Assembly (NCBI GenBank): GCA_012656075.1
Contig: JAAKBF010000339.1
Location: 186,001 to 250,000 of the forward strand
Direction of reading: 5' to 3'
Origin: Phytophthora hibernalis
Taxonomy: Eukaryota > Oomycota > Peronosporomycetes > Peronosporales > Peronosporaceae
Length of the DNA: 64,000 nucleotides
Below, piece after piece: positions 42,990-53,906 of the stretch. The position numbers and the translations under genes are program-made. The stretch's first letter is position 1. Each line of letters begins with the position of its first letter. The notes below the pieces were generated by a model. That model was not told the origin of the DNA. It saw only the letters and a list, made by a program, of their open reading frames with translations, and made no database searches.

Positions 42990-43806
42990 CTACAAAGCAA
43001 CACCGTTGTTGGCGGCCTGGTTCTCACCATTGGCCTCAGCATCATCATTGTCACTATCGCCACGAGGATTCATTTCTTTCTTCCGTCTCTTCATGACAAC
43101 TTCGACGGCGGACGAGAACGCTGACGCTGGGGCCTGTCCGTTCGGGTTGCTAGCCTGGAGTGTATCGATTAGATCCTTCTGCACGTCGATCATTTCGCCC
43201 ATTTTGCCTACGAGCTCCTGGAACCTCTGGTCCATCAGTGCTATGAACTGCATCAGCAACACGCTCGTTGGATCGATGCCGCCTTGGGAGGTCTCCATTG
43301 CCGATGCCGGGCGCTTGTTGCCGCTAGTTTGCTCAGCAGAGGTCACTGACAAGGCGGGGTCAAAGCCGTATTGGTAACCTGGGTGGAGGTAGGCGACGCT
43401 TCGTTGCCGGTTGAGGTTTCTTCTGCCTTGACATCACACGCTGCATAGTGCGAGGCGAGCTGTGCCTGCTGCGACTGAAGCAAGGAGAGTTCCTTTGACT
43501 GTGTATGAATGGCCTCGTGTGCAGCAGCAATAGCAGCAGTTGACACCACCGATGCAGAAACCTCTTCCACTGAGGACAGCGACGCTGCTGCAGTGGTGGT
43601 GGTGGCGGGGACAATGTCGTGTTTCACGATAGTACGGACGCTGTCCTCCTCGCCACCTCGTACTGGCGCCGATGCTCCACCGAATAGACCTCGCCTTCCC
43701 TCAGGTGCTTCTTGGAGAAGTGCATCTTGAACTTCTGCGTGCGCATGGGCCGGTTGCAGTCAGGGAACGTGCAGATGATGCCGTTCTTGTGCTTGTTACC
43801 CACCAT
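42990..43806 (-). CDS. Single C2H2-like zinc-finger protein
   Basis: The N-terminus has CTFPDCNRPMRTQKFKMHFS then KKH, a C-x4-C-x11-H-x4-H finger. A low-complexity Thr/Ala-rich linker follows (ATTTTAAASL), then a helix rich in Gln/Ser. The C-terminal helical segment is FIALMDQRFQELVGKMGEMI. The acidic/basic tail is MKRRKKEMNPRGDSDNDDAE, and KRRKK could be a nuclear signal. Two frame changes (near 43650, and at GG near 43377, restoring QGYQYGFDPALSV) are each one base. Start is ATG at 43806. I know no named family; it may be a transcription-associated protein. Confidence 0.6.
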
Positions 43807-44086
43807 GGCGGGAAGACACTTGTCTTGAAGACCGTACCCGGTTACGCCGCGGCGATTCCTCGGATTCTGTTAGACTGAATCTCACTATGGGAATCCGGGG
43901 TAACCACTCAAAATTATGAAAAACAATCCGGATAAGTCAAGAGTTTATCATGGTCCCTCTACAAGAATAACGCTCTATAAGAGCAGGACAAGTTGAACCT
44001 GTCTTTTGCAAGAGGAGGATCGTCAAGCCTTTTAAATTTTAAACATGTACTACAGTAGTACTTCGTAGCAAACAAGTGCATCCTGT

Positions 44087-47000
44087 CTAACTGAAGTAGC
44101 TCGGTGCGATCGCTACATCTTCAATCACGTCAAGCTGCGACTGCGAGAACTCGGCCTTAGTCTCCAGCCAGTTGTCCTGGTGTGTGCGCTTAAAGTCCAA
44201 CAGCGTTTCCTTCGCCGCCTTCTCCAAAAACGAAATAGTCTTTGATGACCTCTTCATGTACAGGAAGCGGCCCAGTTCTTCGAAGATCGGCGGCACGAAA
44301 TGTGGCACGTCGTGTGGAAATGCAAGGACGATCGCGCTTAAGCTGAGCACGCTCTCCGTCATCTTCTCTTCAAGCACTTTCAATCGATCTTGGATCTTCT
44401 TGAGTTCCTCGTCTGGCGCGCCTTCATTTTTCAGGCGCTCGTAACGACGTGTTAGCTTTGGAAACTTCACGCGTGCTTGTCCAGCACTCTCAGTCAAGCG
44501 CACACTCATCGCCTCCACAGTCGATCGCTGCTCATTGTGGAGAAGCCCGCGTAGAGCGTATTTTGCCATGGCCTGTACCTCCCGCTGTTCGTCAGTCAAA
44601 AACTGACAGACAAGCGTATGCACTTGTTCCTTCAAGGCGTTGGAAAAGAATATCCACTGATAAAAGGCGAAAGTCATGGTGAAGCGCAACACTGCACCGC
44701 GTGTCTTCCACATCTTCGAGGTTGACAAACGTTTGAGCAGCTCCAGCAAACTAGTCACGGCACGTTCACCAACTGAGTCGTGGGGCACGTAACAAATTCT
44801 CAACGACAGCGAAACAGCATCCGTGACATTCTTCGCTTGGACCGCTACCTCTGCCTTCGGGTGACTTTGTGACAGAAGAGCAACAGGGAGTAAATCGTCG
44901 ATCATCGCGAGTATATCCCGTCCGTCACCGTGCTTTTCACAACAAGACAACCACTGCATAGCGGTTTCCTTGCATGCACAAGTGTGCTCTTCTCCGCTTG
45001 ACTCTCCGCCGATGCATTGTCCTCGCTGCCAATATCATCACCATCCAATGCACTGGCAGTCAAAAGCTGACTCAATGGCATTGCTGAGGGGATGATCGGA
45101 GACGAAGATGCTCCGATCGGCCACGAAGACGCAAAAGCACCCAGCAAAAAGAGCATTTTTCCTGCGCGATCCCGAATAATCTTGTACTGATGTGTCAAGG
45201 CGTGCTCTCGAATCAAGCATAGCACCCGTTGACCAAACTCAGATGCCAACTTATGGAGGTCCCGGTCAACCGTCAAACCCCCGCTGCTAGCAAATGAATC
45301 CCAGTTGCTTCCACCAATGCCAGCCATTTTGCTTGACGTGCGTAATCTTCAACAGTCGCCCGAGCAAATGAGTCTTCCAACTCTTGGAGCAAGTAGTTTA
45401 CCAGTGTCTCTAGTCGATGAAGTTTCACAGCACCAGACCTTGATGGGCGAGATGAAAGGTAAAGCACCTCCACCCATTGATCCACCAGTACAATACTCAC
45501 GTGTGGAAGAATTAATCTGAGGAGGTTTACCACAGCAGCGACATGGTTCCTGGCATTTTCCTCATCAGCAGGCTCCAATTTCAATACAGCATGAAGTAGA
45601 CCCGCAATACAGTCGGCCAATGTCTTTAGCGCTGCCTGCCGATCCTCTTCTGCGGCGTCAGCACCAATCTCCTCGATTGCCAACGTTCTCAGTATCTCCA
45701 TCGCTCTGCTTCCAAAAAAGCCCCGGGTTTTCCTTTACAAGTTTTTCAACCAACTTCACACCGGACAAACTGACATTTGTAAAAGTGTTGCTTGCTTGAT
45801 TCAGCAGGCGCACCGACGATAAAGGTGGGGCTTTCGGAAATGACTGTGAGCTGTTGGATATATACCGAACGACTTCGCTTACACCAAACGACCAGTCGCT
45901 TGGGGCTGAATTAGCGTGCTGGCCATCCGCAGAGGCTGCAAACCTGTTCGAGTTCTTATGGTTATTGACAAATGCACCCAGAAGAGTCTTCATCGTACTG
46001 TCAGAATAGATGAGCTCGTCAAGAGATTCCATGTCCGCAGACTCATCCGCTTTGTGATTGTACTTCCGAAGTTTGAGAAGCTGCAGAAACACCTCCAACG
46101 CAATCTGCCGTACCGGGAGCACTTCATGGCTAAGCTGTCGAATTGCGAGTTTCCACATGTCCGCTGAAATCGGCATCTCTTCCAACTGCAAAAATGGAAA
46201 CAATATCACCAGATGCATTAGCTGAAACTTCCAATGTTCTGTAGGTGCGGGTTCTGCTGCAACTAGTATATCGAGAAGAGGTGGTACCACTCTTTGACCG
46301 CGAATAAATCTCCAGTTCGACAAGAGCGATAGAAAGAAGGTTTGCAGCTTTACCTCGATCTTGGCTTTGCTCACTTCGCTGTCAACTTGCTTTACAATTG
46401 CATAACTGCTCTTCAATAGCACCACAAGCACCCGCTTCAGCAAGGTGTCGCGTCTTTTCCACAAATTCCTGCGGGCGAGTGGCAATGACAACATGTGTAG
46501 TACCCCGGATACATGTTCTTCCTTCAACTGCGTCGCATCGTTAAATCCTTCCAGTTCTTTGATCTGTTTTGGCTGTCGGAAGTATACCCACCTAGCATAT
46601 AGTATTGAGCACTCCTTCATTACTCCTGCCGCGTCAGACCGAACGTCCTCGTACGGATTTGTGAGAAGCCACTCCAAGTCCATCAAAAGTGCTTCGTAGC
46701 GCTGGCGTGTTTCTTCATCACTTTCTGCCTTCATAATCGCATTTGCAACTGCGAAGTGTTGCTGCACCTTCCGCTTGGCGTAGAAAAACATCGCTTTTTC
46801 TACCAACTCATTTCGAGACAATAACAGCACCTGCTCACCCTTAACCCCTGGATGGCCAACAGGGCCATTTTTACGATAGGCGTGCGATGCGATATTCAAA
46901 CTCGTAATTCTGGAATACAAGTTCTGAGCTTCCCTCATCCCGAACTCATCAAGGTGTTCGCCTCTCCAAATTAAAAGCCGATGAATAATATCCAGCAGCA

Positions 47001-49911
47001 GCCGCCAAACCTGATTCTCCATCGCACTTCTGCTCCCACTTTCTCTCCAAAAGACAGCAATATCGTGAACGCGGCTCATCAGGGAGCTTTTTAGAGACAC
47101 AAACTTTTGAAAAGATCTGTATTGCTCTCAAGTGCCTGGAGTAGTAGTGGCTTTGCACCACCCAAGAGCGCACTTTCCACCGTTACACAGTCATCAGCCA
47201 GCACGTTTGCAGCCCCATGAAGACCCTGAAACACTTGATTTAGAAGACGAGTCCACGAACGAACATTTAGGTTTTTGGCTTGCCCCATATGTTCCAACTC
47301 ATCGAGTGCTCCAACCACGTGATCTTGCAGCAAGTTAAATCCGAACGAAAGCTCAGCTTCGTTTGGCTCATGCCATTTCACCGAAAGTTTGTTCCACGAA
47401 ATTCCAATGCCCAAATACTGGAAAGCTCCGCTGTTACGAGAAGTTGCATCCGCCCACTCGGCAGCCGGTAACGAGCGGAAGTCGTGCGTGTACACTCCTA
47501 CAAGACCCGAGAGCAAATACCGTAATACAGCACCAGCAGCTTCGTACACGTCCTTGTCATCGTCAATTATCATAAAATGTGCCAGAATCAATTTCAGTTC
47601 GTGCTGGTAGCGTAGTAGAATGCGATCATCTGGGTTGCTAAAACGCACTAAGCCATTGAGAATCTGCAAATACCACACTTTTTCGTTCGCCATCAAGCCG
47701 GTCACATCAACGCTGGTTTTAGTAACGTGAAAATTTTCCAGGACAAGCGGCATGAACTTTCCGATGGCTTCGGAAGGATTTCCTTGCATGCAATTGAAGA
47801 TCAACGTCGAGATGACTTTTCCTCCAAAGGATGTGGTGTAGAACGCACTCGACACGAAAGCCACAGTCTTGCGCAAGCACTGAGTGTAAATTTCTGGGGA
47901 CATTTGTGCATACAAAATTGCGAATAGGTTCAAAACCTGCAATACGATCGCATCTTCACTTCCATCTCTCTTGGAAGATTTCCCGTTTCTGCTTCTGTCA
48001 GCATTGGGCGAGGCAGACCTGGCACCCGAACGCGACTGAATGAACTGAAAGCAACGATCCAAAACTGCAAACGTCCACTCCTCTAAAAACGGTCCAGTTC
48101 CCCACATTTTCTCGTCAATCTGACTGCCCAGAGAACATATCTCAGCAAACAAACTGCTTTTCATGTTTGCAAACAATTGGTTTGACAGCTCTCCTCGCTG
48201 CTTCGTTGCCTGAAAGTTACCCTTAGCCGGGTCATTAACCAGGGGCAGCCATGACAGTATGTGAAAATACAGCTGAATTGTCGCTTGTGTTTTCTTCTCA
48301 TCATTTGCATCAATCCTGGTAGCGTTAACCTCAGTATTGGCTCCAAATAAGTACTGAAAAACAATCCCGTGGTTTGCGGGTGCTGTCCACACATTAAGTG
48401 ATGCAGAAACACCGCCATCGAAGAAATTGCAGTGGCCGCTAAGTGCGAGTGACTCATGGCCATCGGGTCAAGTGCTTTGAGCATCTCCTCCATTACAGGG
48501 ACTGCACAGCGCGCTGGGTCGATGCACAGAAGATGCTTCATTACATACATGCACTTGGTAGCCACTCCACGATTTTCGAGTAAATTCCCAGCAAGCACAT
48601 TTCCAGGATCCCATCCACAATCTTACAAACCGAAGTTACGTTCAAAGCCGTCTCGTTCTTCTTCTTACGCCCAAGCCGCTTGCTCAGTGCATCGGTCAGA
48701 TAGTAGACGAATGTTGCAAGGAAATTGCCGACATTTGCAACGTTGGATGGATGGAAAAATGACTTCATCAAGCTCAGTATCTCCAAAAGGCTCTGATTCG
48801 GAGTACCACTTTTGTCATCCGCCTTGGCATCACGCAAGAGATACACGCACAGGCGCATCGCGTGTTGGCTAAAGCGCTTTGATCCGTTAATCGACGTGTA
48901 CGCCGACGGCCACAATTGTTTTTGAACGGGAACCCAGGTCCGAAGGCAGTTCAAGAAGATCGTGTACCTTGGCGAATACAAACGGGAGATACTCGTCCAG
49001 CATAGACGTGCTGGGGTATCGTTTCGCCACCCGAGAGAGAATCTTCATCCAATGGCCGTCCCATTCACTACATCGCGAAATCTGCGACCACACTGAAAAC
49101 CACTCGGGGAGCAACGCAACAACATCTTTCTCCATTTCAGGGCCTTCAGACGAAGAAAGCGAAAGAAGAAACGAGAACAAGGCCAGTGCACGAAAGCACT
49201 CTGTCGTTTTCACATCTTTGATGGTCGCACCAAATTCCGTCCACAGTTCCATCACAAACGGCACGGCAGGGTCCGTCGCTCGGAAAAAGCTTCGCGCCAC
49301 CTCGGCGCACTTGACTGTTGCGCTACTCAGCTTTGACAAGTAGCTCTGTGACGCCTGCTGGATACACCCAGGTGCGCGGAAACACACTCGTTCGACCGCG
49401 CGCTTCACTGACCTCCAGTCGATCACGAGGTCATCAGACAGAGCAGCTTCTTGGCCACGCAGACGCTTCTTCCACTTCTTCAGCAACAATTGCAGCGTCT
49501 TCACAACTCGAATCTCCATGTCCACATCGGTAAAACAACGTCCATCGTGCGTCCACAGCAGCTCCACCAAGACTCGGATCAGTTGCAGGTGCAGCTGCAA
49601 GGGCATCTCGTGTTTGAGCTTGAACAATGTGTCCACATCTCGAAAGTGGCGGTTCTGGAGCACGCTATCGAGTGCTCCCTCGTCACGTAGACTCTGCAGA
49701 CATTCCATCGTTTCCTACACACACAAGAGTAGTCAGAACACCCGAACGAGTTGTTGCCCCCTCTTCCTTTCGCGCAACTTACCTGGATACGGGTAAGGAA
49801 GTCCTGGCGCTCTGCCTGCACACTCTCGGTGGTGATATACGACGGCAGCAGTCGGTAGTACGGGTGCATGGCCTCCGTCCCCACCGGCAACTCGGATCTG
49901 GCCTCGGCCAT
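44087..49911 (-). CDS. PSME4: Proteasome activator PA200/Blm10 (PSME4)
   Basis: This is a giant HEAT-repeat cap of the 20S proteasome. Exon 1 (49911-49784) encodes MAEARSELPVGTEAMHPYYR. A 70-nt intron follows, then about 5.6 kb of coding. Family landmarks are CIDPARCAVPVMEEMLKALD with FHILSWLPLVND in the middle and RGAVLRFTMTFAFYQWIFFS with LTDEQREVQAMAKYALRGLL near the end. The protein is about 1,900 residues, close to animal PA200 (about 1,840). It ends APSYFS, a near-match to the C-terminal HbYX tail that docks into the proteasome alpha ring. Seven frame changes all close by adding bases in homopolymers: one base at five places and two bases at AAAAA (about 48935) and TTTTTT (about 45714). 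A perfect oomycete initiator lies just upstream. Confidence 0.85.
49784..49911 (-). other. PSME4: First exon of PSME4 with consensus splice donor
   Basis: The exon ends TATCCAG before GTAAGTTG. The next exon starts at 49714 after TGTGTGTAG, continuing ETMECLQSLRDEGALDSVLQ. The spacing and phase agree, so this short exon is part of the coding sequence. Confidence 0.8.
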
Positions 49912-49915
49912 CGCG

Positions 49916-49933
49916 GGACAAATTGGAGAATGG
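49916..49933 (-). promoter_or_regulatory. Oomycete Inr plus flanking promoter region of PSME4, perfect match
   Basis: On the minus strand CCATTCTCCAATTTGTCC satisfies every position of YCAWTYY-N-CAWTTT-N-YY. It sits only about 4-22 nt before the ATG, so the leader would be unusually short. Confidence 0.75.
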
Positions 49934-50805
49934 CAAACATGAAGTCTAGACGCCATTTTCAGCCAATCGCATCGTTTTGAGCGATTTTGCTTACCAGTCC
50001 CTGCACATGGCTGCACTACCGGTACAGTACTGTTATTGTCACCTTTACGAGATACACGTATCCCAGCAGCATACCGTTGCAACTTCACTGAAGTTGATGC
50101 ATTTGCACTCTATTTTATCGGAGTGGTCATAGTATCTATATGTATTCATATTATAGTATCTGCTACCTGTATAATACAGGCTGTATTACATGTAATGAAC
50201 TCATGGCAAGACTACAGCGTTGCGGTCCTTTAGCTAACGTTAGTCATGATAGCTACAGGATCGCTCATGAACGTCATCCGCTCGCGGTTCCGGCAACAAG
50301 TTCATGAAATCTAATTTGCCCCGCGGTTCCGGCAAAAGCTGCACGCTTTCGATGTACAATATCTCATGTTCGAGCTACGTTCACGGTTTCGCACGCTTTC
50401 CCAGTCGAATCGACTGTCCATGGTGTCCTACATTTGCGTGGTTTCCCATTTGAAGCAACACCTCATTTTCACTGACTGAATCTGAACGCAATAACAACAA
50501 TAAAAAATGCGTGCTGCCGCTCTACTAACATCGCCTCACTCGAGTCAAGTCACAGGAGTCACACGTGCTGCAGACAGCATCCTGCGATGCAGCGCAGCAA
50601 CAATAATGTGGTGGCCAAGACTCCTGGCCGCACCAAACCCACAATATCCATAAAACGTGCAATTGAGCATGCACAAATGCACAAAGTGGAAAGTGGATAA
50701 GTATCTCAAAATTTGGGGAGTGACGTCAATCTCTGCCTCATCCTCTCGATGCTCTGACTCCCGTTCACTATCGAATTCATCGTGCGGAGACTCGAGACGA
50801 CGACG
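49934..50805. other. Spacer between PSME4 and the glycosyltransferase gene
   Basis: It holds divergent upstream regions of both genes. CGCGGTTCCGGCAA is present twice (about 50283-50296 and 50321-50334). A TCAATCT initiator-like site lies at about 50729. No further gene was found. Confidence 0.4.
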
Positions 50806-52456
50806 ATGGCTGCACCAACGTTGTTGCTCCTGTTGCTGTTGTCGCTGCTACTGGCGCGCACGTCGGCTGAGGCCGTCATGGGCATCGTTAACACCAAGCG
50901 CTCCGTGAAGCTGGACCCGAGCGTGCAGCACATTCCGCTCGACCCGAAGCAGACACAACTGCGGCCGCCTCCTGCGCAAATCCCCGCGTCCTTCGACATT
51001 TTCGTGGGGCTCTCAGTCTTCCGCGACGGCTACCGCTGCGGCAAGACCATCTTCACGGGATTCAAGCGCGCCAAGTACCCGGAGCGGCTCTTCTTCGGCG
51101 TCGTGGACCAGGTGAACGACGGCGACGAGAGGTGCCTGGACGAGTACTGCAAGATGGCGGAGGCCGAGTGGCCTGACAAGGGACCCTGCCCCTACAAGGA
51201 CCACATCCGTGTGGACATTCACTCTGCCTCCGAGTCGCGCGGCCCCACACTGGCACGCTACCAGCAGCAAAAACTCATCCAGCAGGAGGAGTTCTGTCTG
51301 CAACTTGATGGTCACAGTATCTTCACGAACCTCTGGGACGAGAACTTGCTGGCCGAGTGGAAGCGTGTGGACAACGAGATGGCGGTTCTCACCACGTACT
51401 TGCACCACATCCACGACTTCGTCAAGGAGAACGGCGACAACGATCTGCGTGCGTCCTTGCCGCACTTGTGCACGACCATGCGCGGCTCGAACGGTCTTGT
51501 ACGCACTGTCGGCGCCAGCATGATCACCGGCTCAAAGTTCCCGCAATTGGAGGCGCTTTGGGGAGCTGGCCTCTCCTTTAACAAGTGCCATGCCGAGCGT
51601 CGTGTGCCCGTGGACTCGCACACGCTCTGGATGTTTGATGGTGAAGAGTTCTTGCGTGCGTCTCGATTATGGACTAGTGGCTACGACATGTACTCCCTAG
51701 CGAATTAGGATCCGTGATCTACCACAATTACTCGAAGGTGCCGGCTCGCTTCGAGCACATCACAGTGGACCCGCAGGTGAAGAAGCGCGAGAGCGAAATG
51801 GCTGTTAACCGCTTCAACCACATTGTTGGCAAGCCCGTCAAGGGTCTTGTCGACACGTACGAGCTGGACAAGTATGGCTTGGGGTCGGTGCGCTCTTTTG
51901 ATACGTATCTCAAGTTCTCGGGCGTCACCTTCCAGGAAGGTGTGAACGATACTGAATCTTGCGAGCAGCTCCACTGGGTGCCGTATGAAAATGCGACGGA
52001 GGTAGAGGGTCTGATGAAAAATGGGTGGAAGTTAAATACTTCTGCAAATGGAGGCGCCGAACCCACTCCCAAGCAGCAGGTCGCCCAGGAAATCGAGAAG
52101 GAGGGAGAAGAGCAGGAGCGACAGAAACGAAGGAGGCCTCACAGCCGCCGAAGGAGCAGGCTGTGGTCGATGATGACCCGAATGCTGAAGTTGCAAGACA
52201 TGCGGCAGACGCTCACGCTGAAAATGGCGCGGACATCGGGGAAGACGAGAAGTTAGAGGAGGCGAAGGCGCGCCTGCGGCAAGAGGTCGTCAGCAACCGG
52301 ATGGCAAAGGGCCCATCAGTTACCCCAGCCTGGTTCTTCCTATTCGTTGTCGTGGCCGCCCTCTTCGTGACACTTTCTAATGACAGTGTATCTCGCTCGA
52401 TCCGGCTAACATTCTGCGCGAGTGCCCCCACACTCACAGCAGCAACGAGTAACTAA
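50806..52456 (+). CDS. GlcNAc-transferase-domain (GT60-type) protein with signal peptide and C-terminal membrane anchor
   Basis: The N-terminus MAAPTLLLLLLLSLLLARTS is a signal peptide or anchor. The body shows family blocks: FDIFVGLSVFRDGYRCGKTI, SESRGPTLARYQQQKLIQQE, FCLQLDGHSIFTNLWDENLL (acidic-His metal-site region) and VDSHTLWMFDGEEFLRASRL. These fit the domain of Skp1-hydroxyproline GlcNAc-transferases (GT60). A Glu/Gln-rich linker leads to a C-terminal hydrophobic segment TPAWFFLFVVVAALFVTLSN. Two one-base additions (CCC near 51702 restoring MYSPSELGSVIYHNYSKV, and AAA near 52127 restoring QKTKEASQPPKEQ) give about 550 residues. A signal peptide implies the secretory pathway, unlike the cytosolic Skp1 enzyme, so the substrate is probably different. 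Confidence 0.75.
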
Positions 52457-52617
52457 CCCAACGTGGATAGAGTGCGTGGACCCCATTGCAAGAAGATGTC
52501 TTCAGCTTTGATGTCTTACATTTCATGTGAAGCTGTCTGTTCAACCGGCAATGGTAGCTTCGAAGTGCAAGGCACAAATAGGTAGCAAAGCCAATCTTAA
52601 GGTTTCATTTTCATCAA

Positions 52618-53799
52618 CTACTTCAGCTTCTCGAGAAGCGAGGAAAGAGCACGCTTCGCATTGTCGTTCAGTGCGTCGCCGTCAGTATCCTGAACCCGCT
52701 GAAGAACTTCGACAGCGTCGTTGTCACGACACCAGTCCAAGTTCTCATCGTTTGAAATCACAGTACTTTCCAGTGCCAACAGCGCGTTGGTCTGCAGCGA
52801 CTCCAGTGCAGCACCACCGAGGTGCTGTGTCAGCATTCCAAGACCTCCAGCCTCGGCCACAAGCGACTGGCTGGCGGTATTCAGATGCACGCCATGGTGC
52901 ACAGCCCACGCAGCACTGCTGTTGACGTCTTCAGGAAACGCAGGAGACAGCAACAACACAAGAGCAGGCAACGCGCCACTCTCCCGAAGCAAGTCCTGCG
53001 CATCGATGTCCCGCCCCGAGAGGATGTTTCCCAGCGTGAACGCCGCTGCGCTGCGTAGCTTGTCGCTGTAGTCGTCTTCAAGTAGGTCACCTAAGAGCAG
53101 AACACCGTCGTGCTCGATGATCTGGCCCCGGCCTTGGGCGCTACTAGCAATGCTAGCTACGCATGTACAGGCGGCACGTTTAATGGCCTCATGCGGACTT
53201 GCCAGCACGCCTAACGCCGCGTTCACAACGTTAGGAGACGACACGACGGCTGCAGCAGTCGGTTCAAGCGCCACGTTGCCCAACGTGAGGCACGCAGCCG
53301 CCTGCAGGCGCGGGTTCGTCTGCGTCAAGAACGGGGTCAAAACCTTGGGCGCGTTCAATCGCAGGAGCTCCTGCACCAGCAGCGGCTCCGTCGTCAGACG
53401 GATAAGTGCCAGGAAGGCCGGCACCAGCAGATCGGAGGACGCGATGGTGTCACTGTCCTGCAGGAAGCCCAGCAGCGCCTCCAGTGCGTCGCTGTCCACG
53501 ATTTGCAGCGCATGACGCTCCCTCTCAGTCTTTTCCAGCGAAGAGCTCAGCGCCACCGAGTTGATGGCCGCCACGCGGTCGTCGGTTGACGTTTCCTTGG
53601 CCATGAGCGCCTGCGCCACATTGAAGATGTCGGTGGCGAATCCTCGGACAGAAGCGACGGGCAGGAGGTTGCGAGTCGGAGCAGGGCGAGTGCGGCATGT
53701 TGCTGCAGTGAACGACCTGATGCTGGCGGTCGACGCCACTGGGCGCGCTCCGCAGCGACGCACCGAAGCCGCCACTCGTCTCAGCAGCACGCGAACCAT
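52618..53799 (-). CDS. Armadillo-repeat protein with probable mitochondrial targeting peptide
   Basis: A 393-residue uninterrupted frame. The N-terminus MVRVLLRRVAASVRRCGARP through VASVRGFATD is rich in Arg, Ala and Ser and lacks acids, the look of a mitochondrial presequence with a cleavage region near RGFATD. The rest is ARM repeats: LQAAACLTLGNVALEPTAAA, AIKRAACTCVASIASSAQGR, LRSAAAFTLGNILSGRDIDA and VNSSAAWAVHHGVHL. These resemble importin-alpha-like repeats, but no importin-beta-binding domain or nuclear-signal pocket pattern is apparent. The molecular partner is unknown. It is divergent from PPIL2 with only 107 bp between starts. Confidence 0.75.
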   Translation of the reverse strand: MVRVLLRRVAASVRRCGARPVASTASIRSFTAATCRTRPAPTRNLLPVASVRGFATDIFNVAQALMAKETSTDDRVAAINSVALSSSLEKTERERHALQIVDSDALEALLGFLQDSDTIASSDLLVPAFLALIRLTTEPLLVQELLRLNAPKVLTPFLTQTNPRLQAAACLTLGNVALEPTAAAVVSSPNVVNAALGVLASPHEAIKRAACTCVASIASSAQGRGQIIEHDGVLLLGDLLEDDYSDKLRSAAAFTLGNILSGRDIDAQDLLRESGALPALVLLLSPAFPEDVNSSAAWAVHHGVHLNTASQSLVAEAGGLGMLTQHLGGAALESLQTNALLALESTVISNDENLDWCRDNDAVEVLQRVQDTDGDALNDNAKRALSSLLEKLK

Positions 53800-53906
53800 G
53801 ACGAGAGATGAGAAATGCCTTCCATTTTGGCATTAAAGTGAAAAATCACAACGTCACTAAAGTGAATACGTCGTTCGCCATTTCGCCACTGGAACGCCAG
53901 TCAAAC
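53800..53906. promoter_or_regulatory. 107-bp bidirectional promoter, ARM protein and PPIL2
   Basis: Two YCAWTYY matches on the plus strand (CCATTTT 53822-53828 and CCATTTC 53878-53884) lie 79 and 23 nt before the PPIL2 ATG at 53907. The nearer one fits typical oomycete start distances. Confidence 0.5.
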
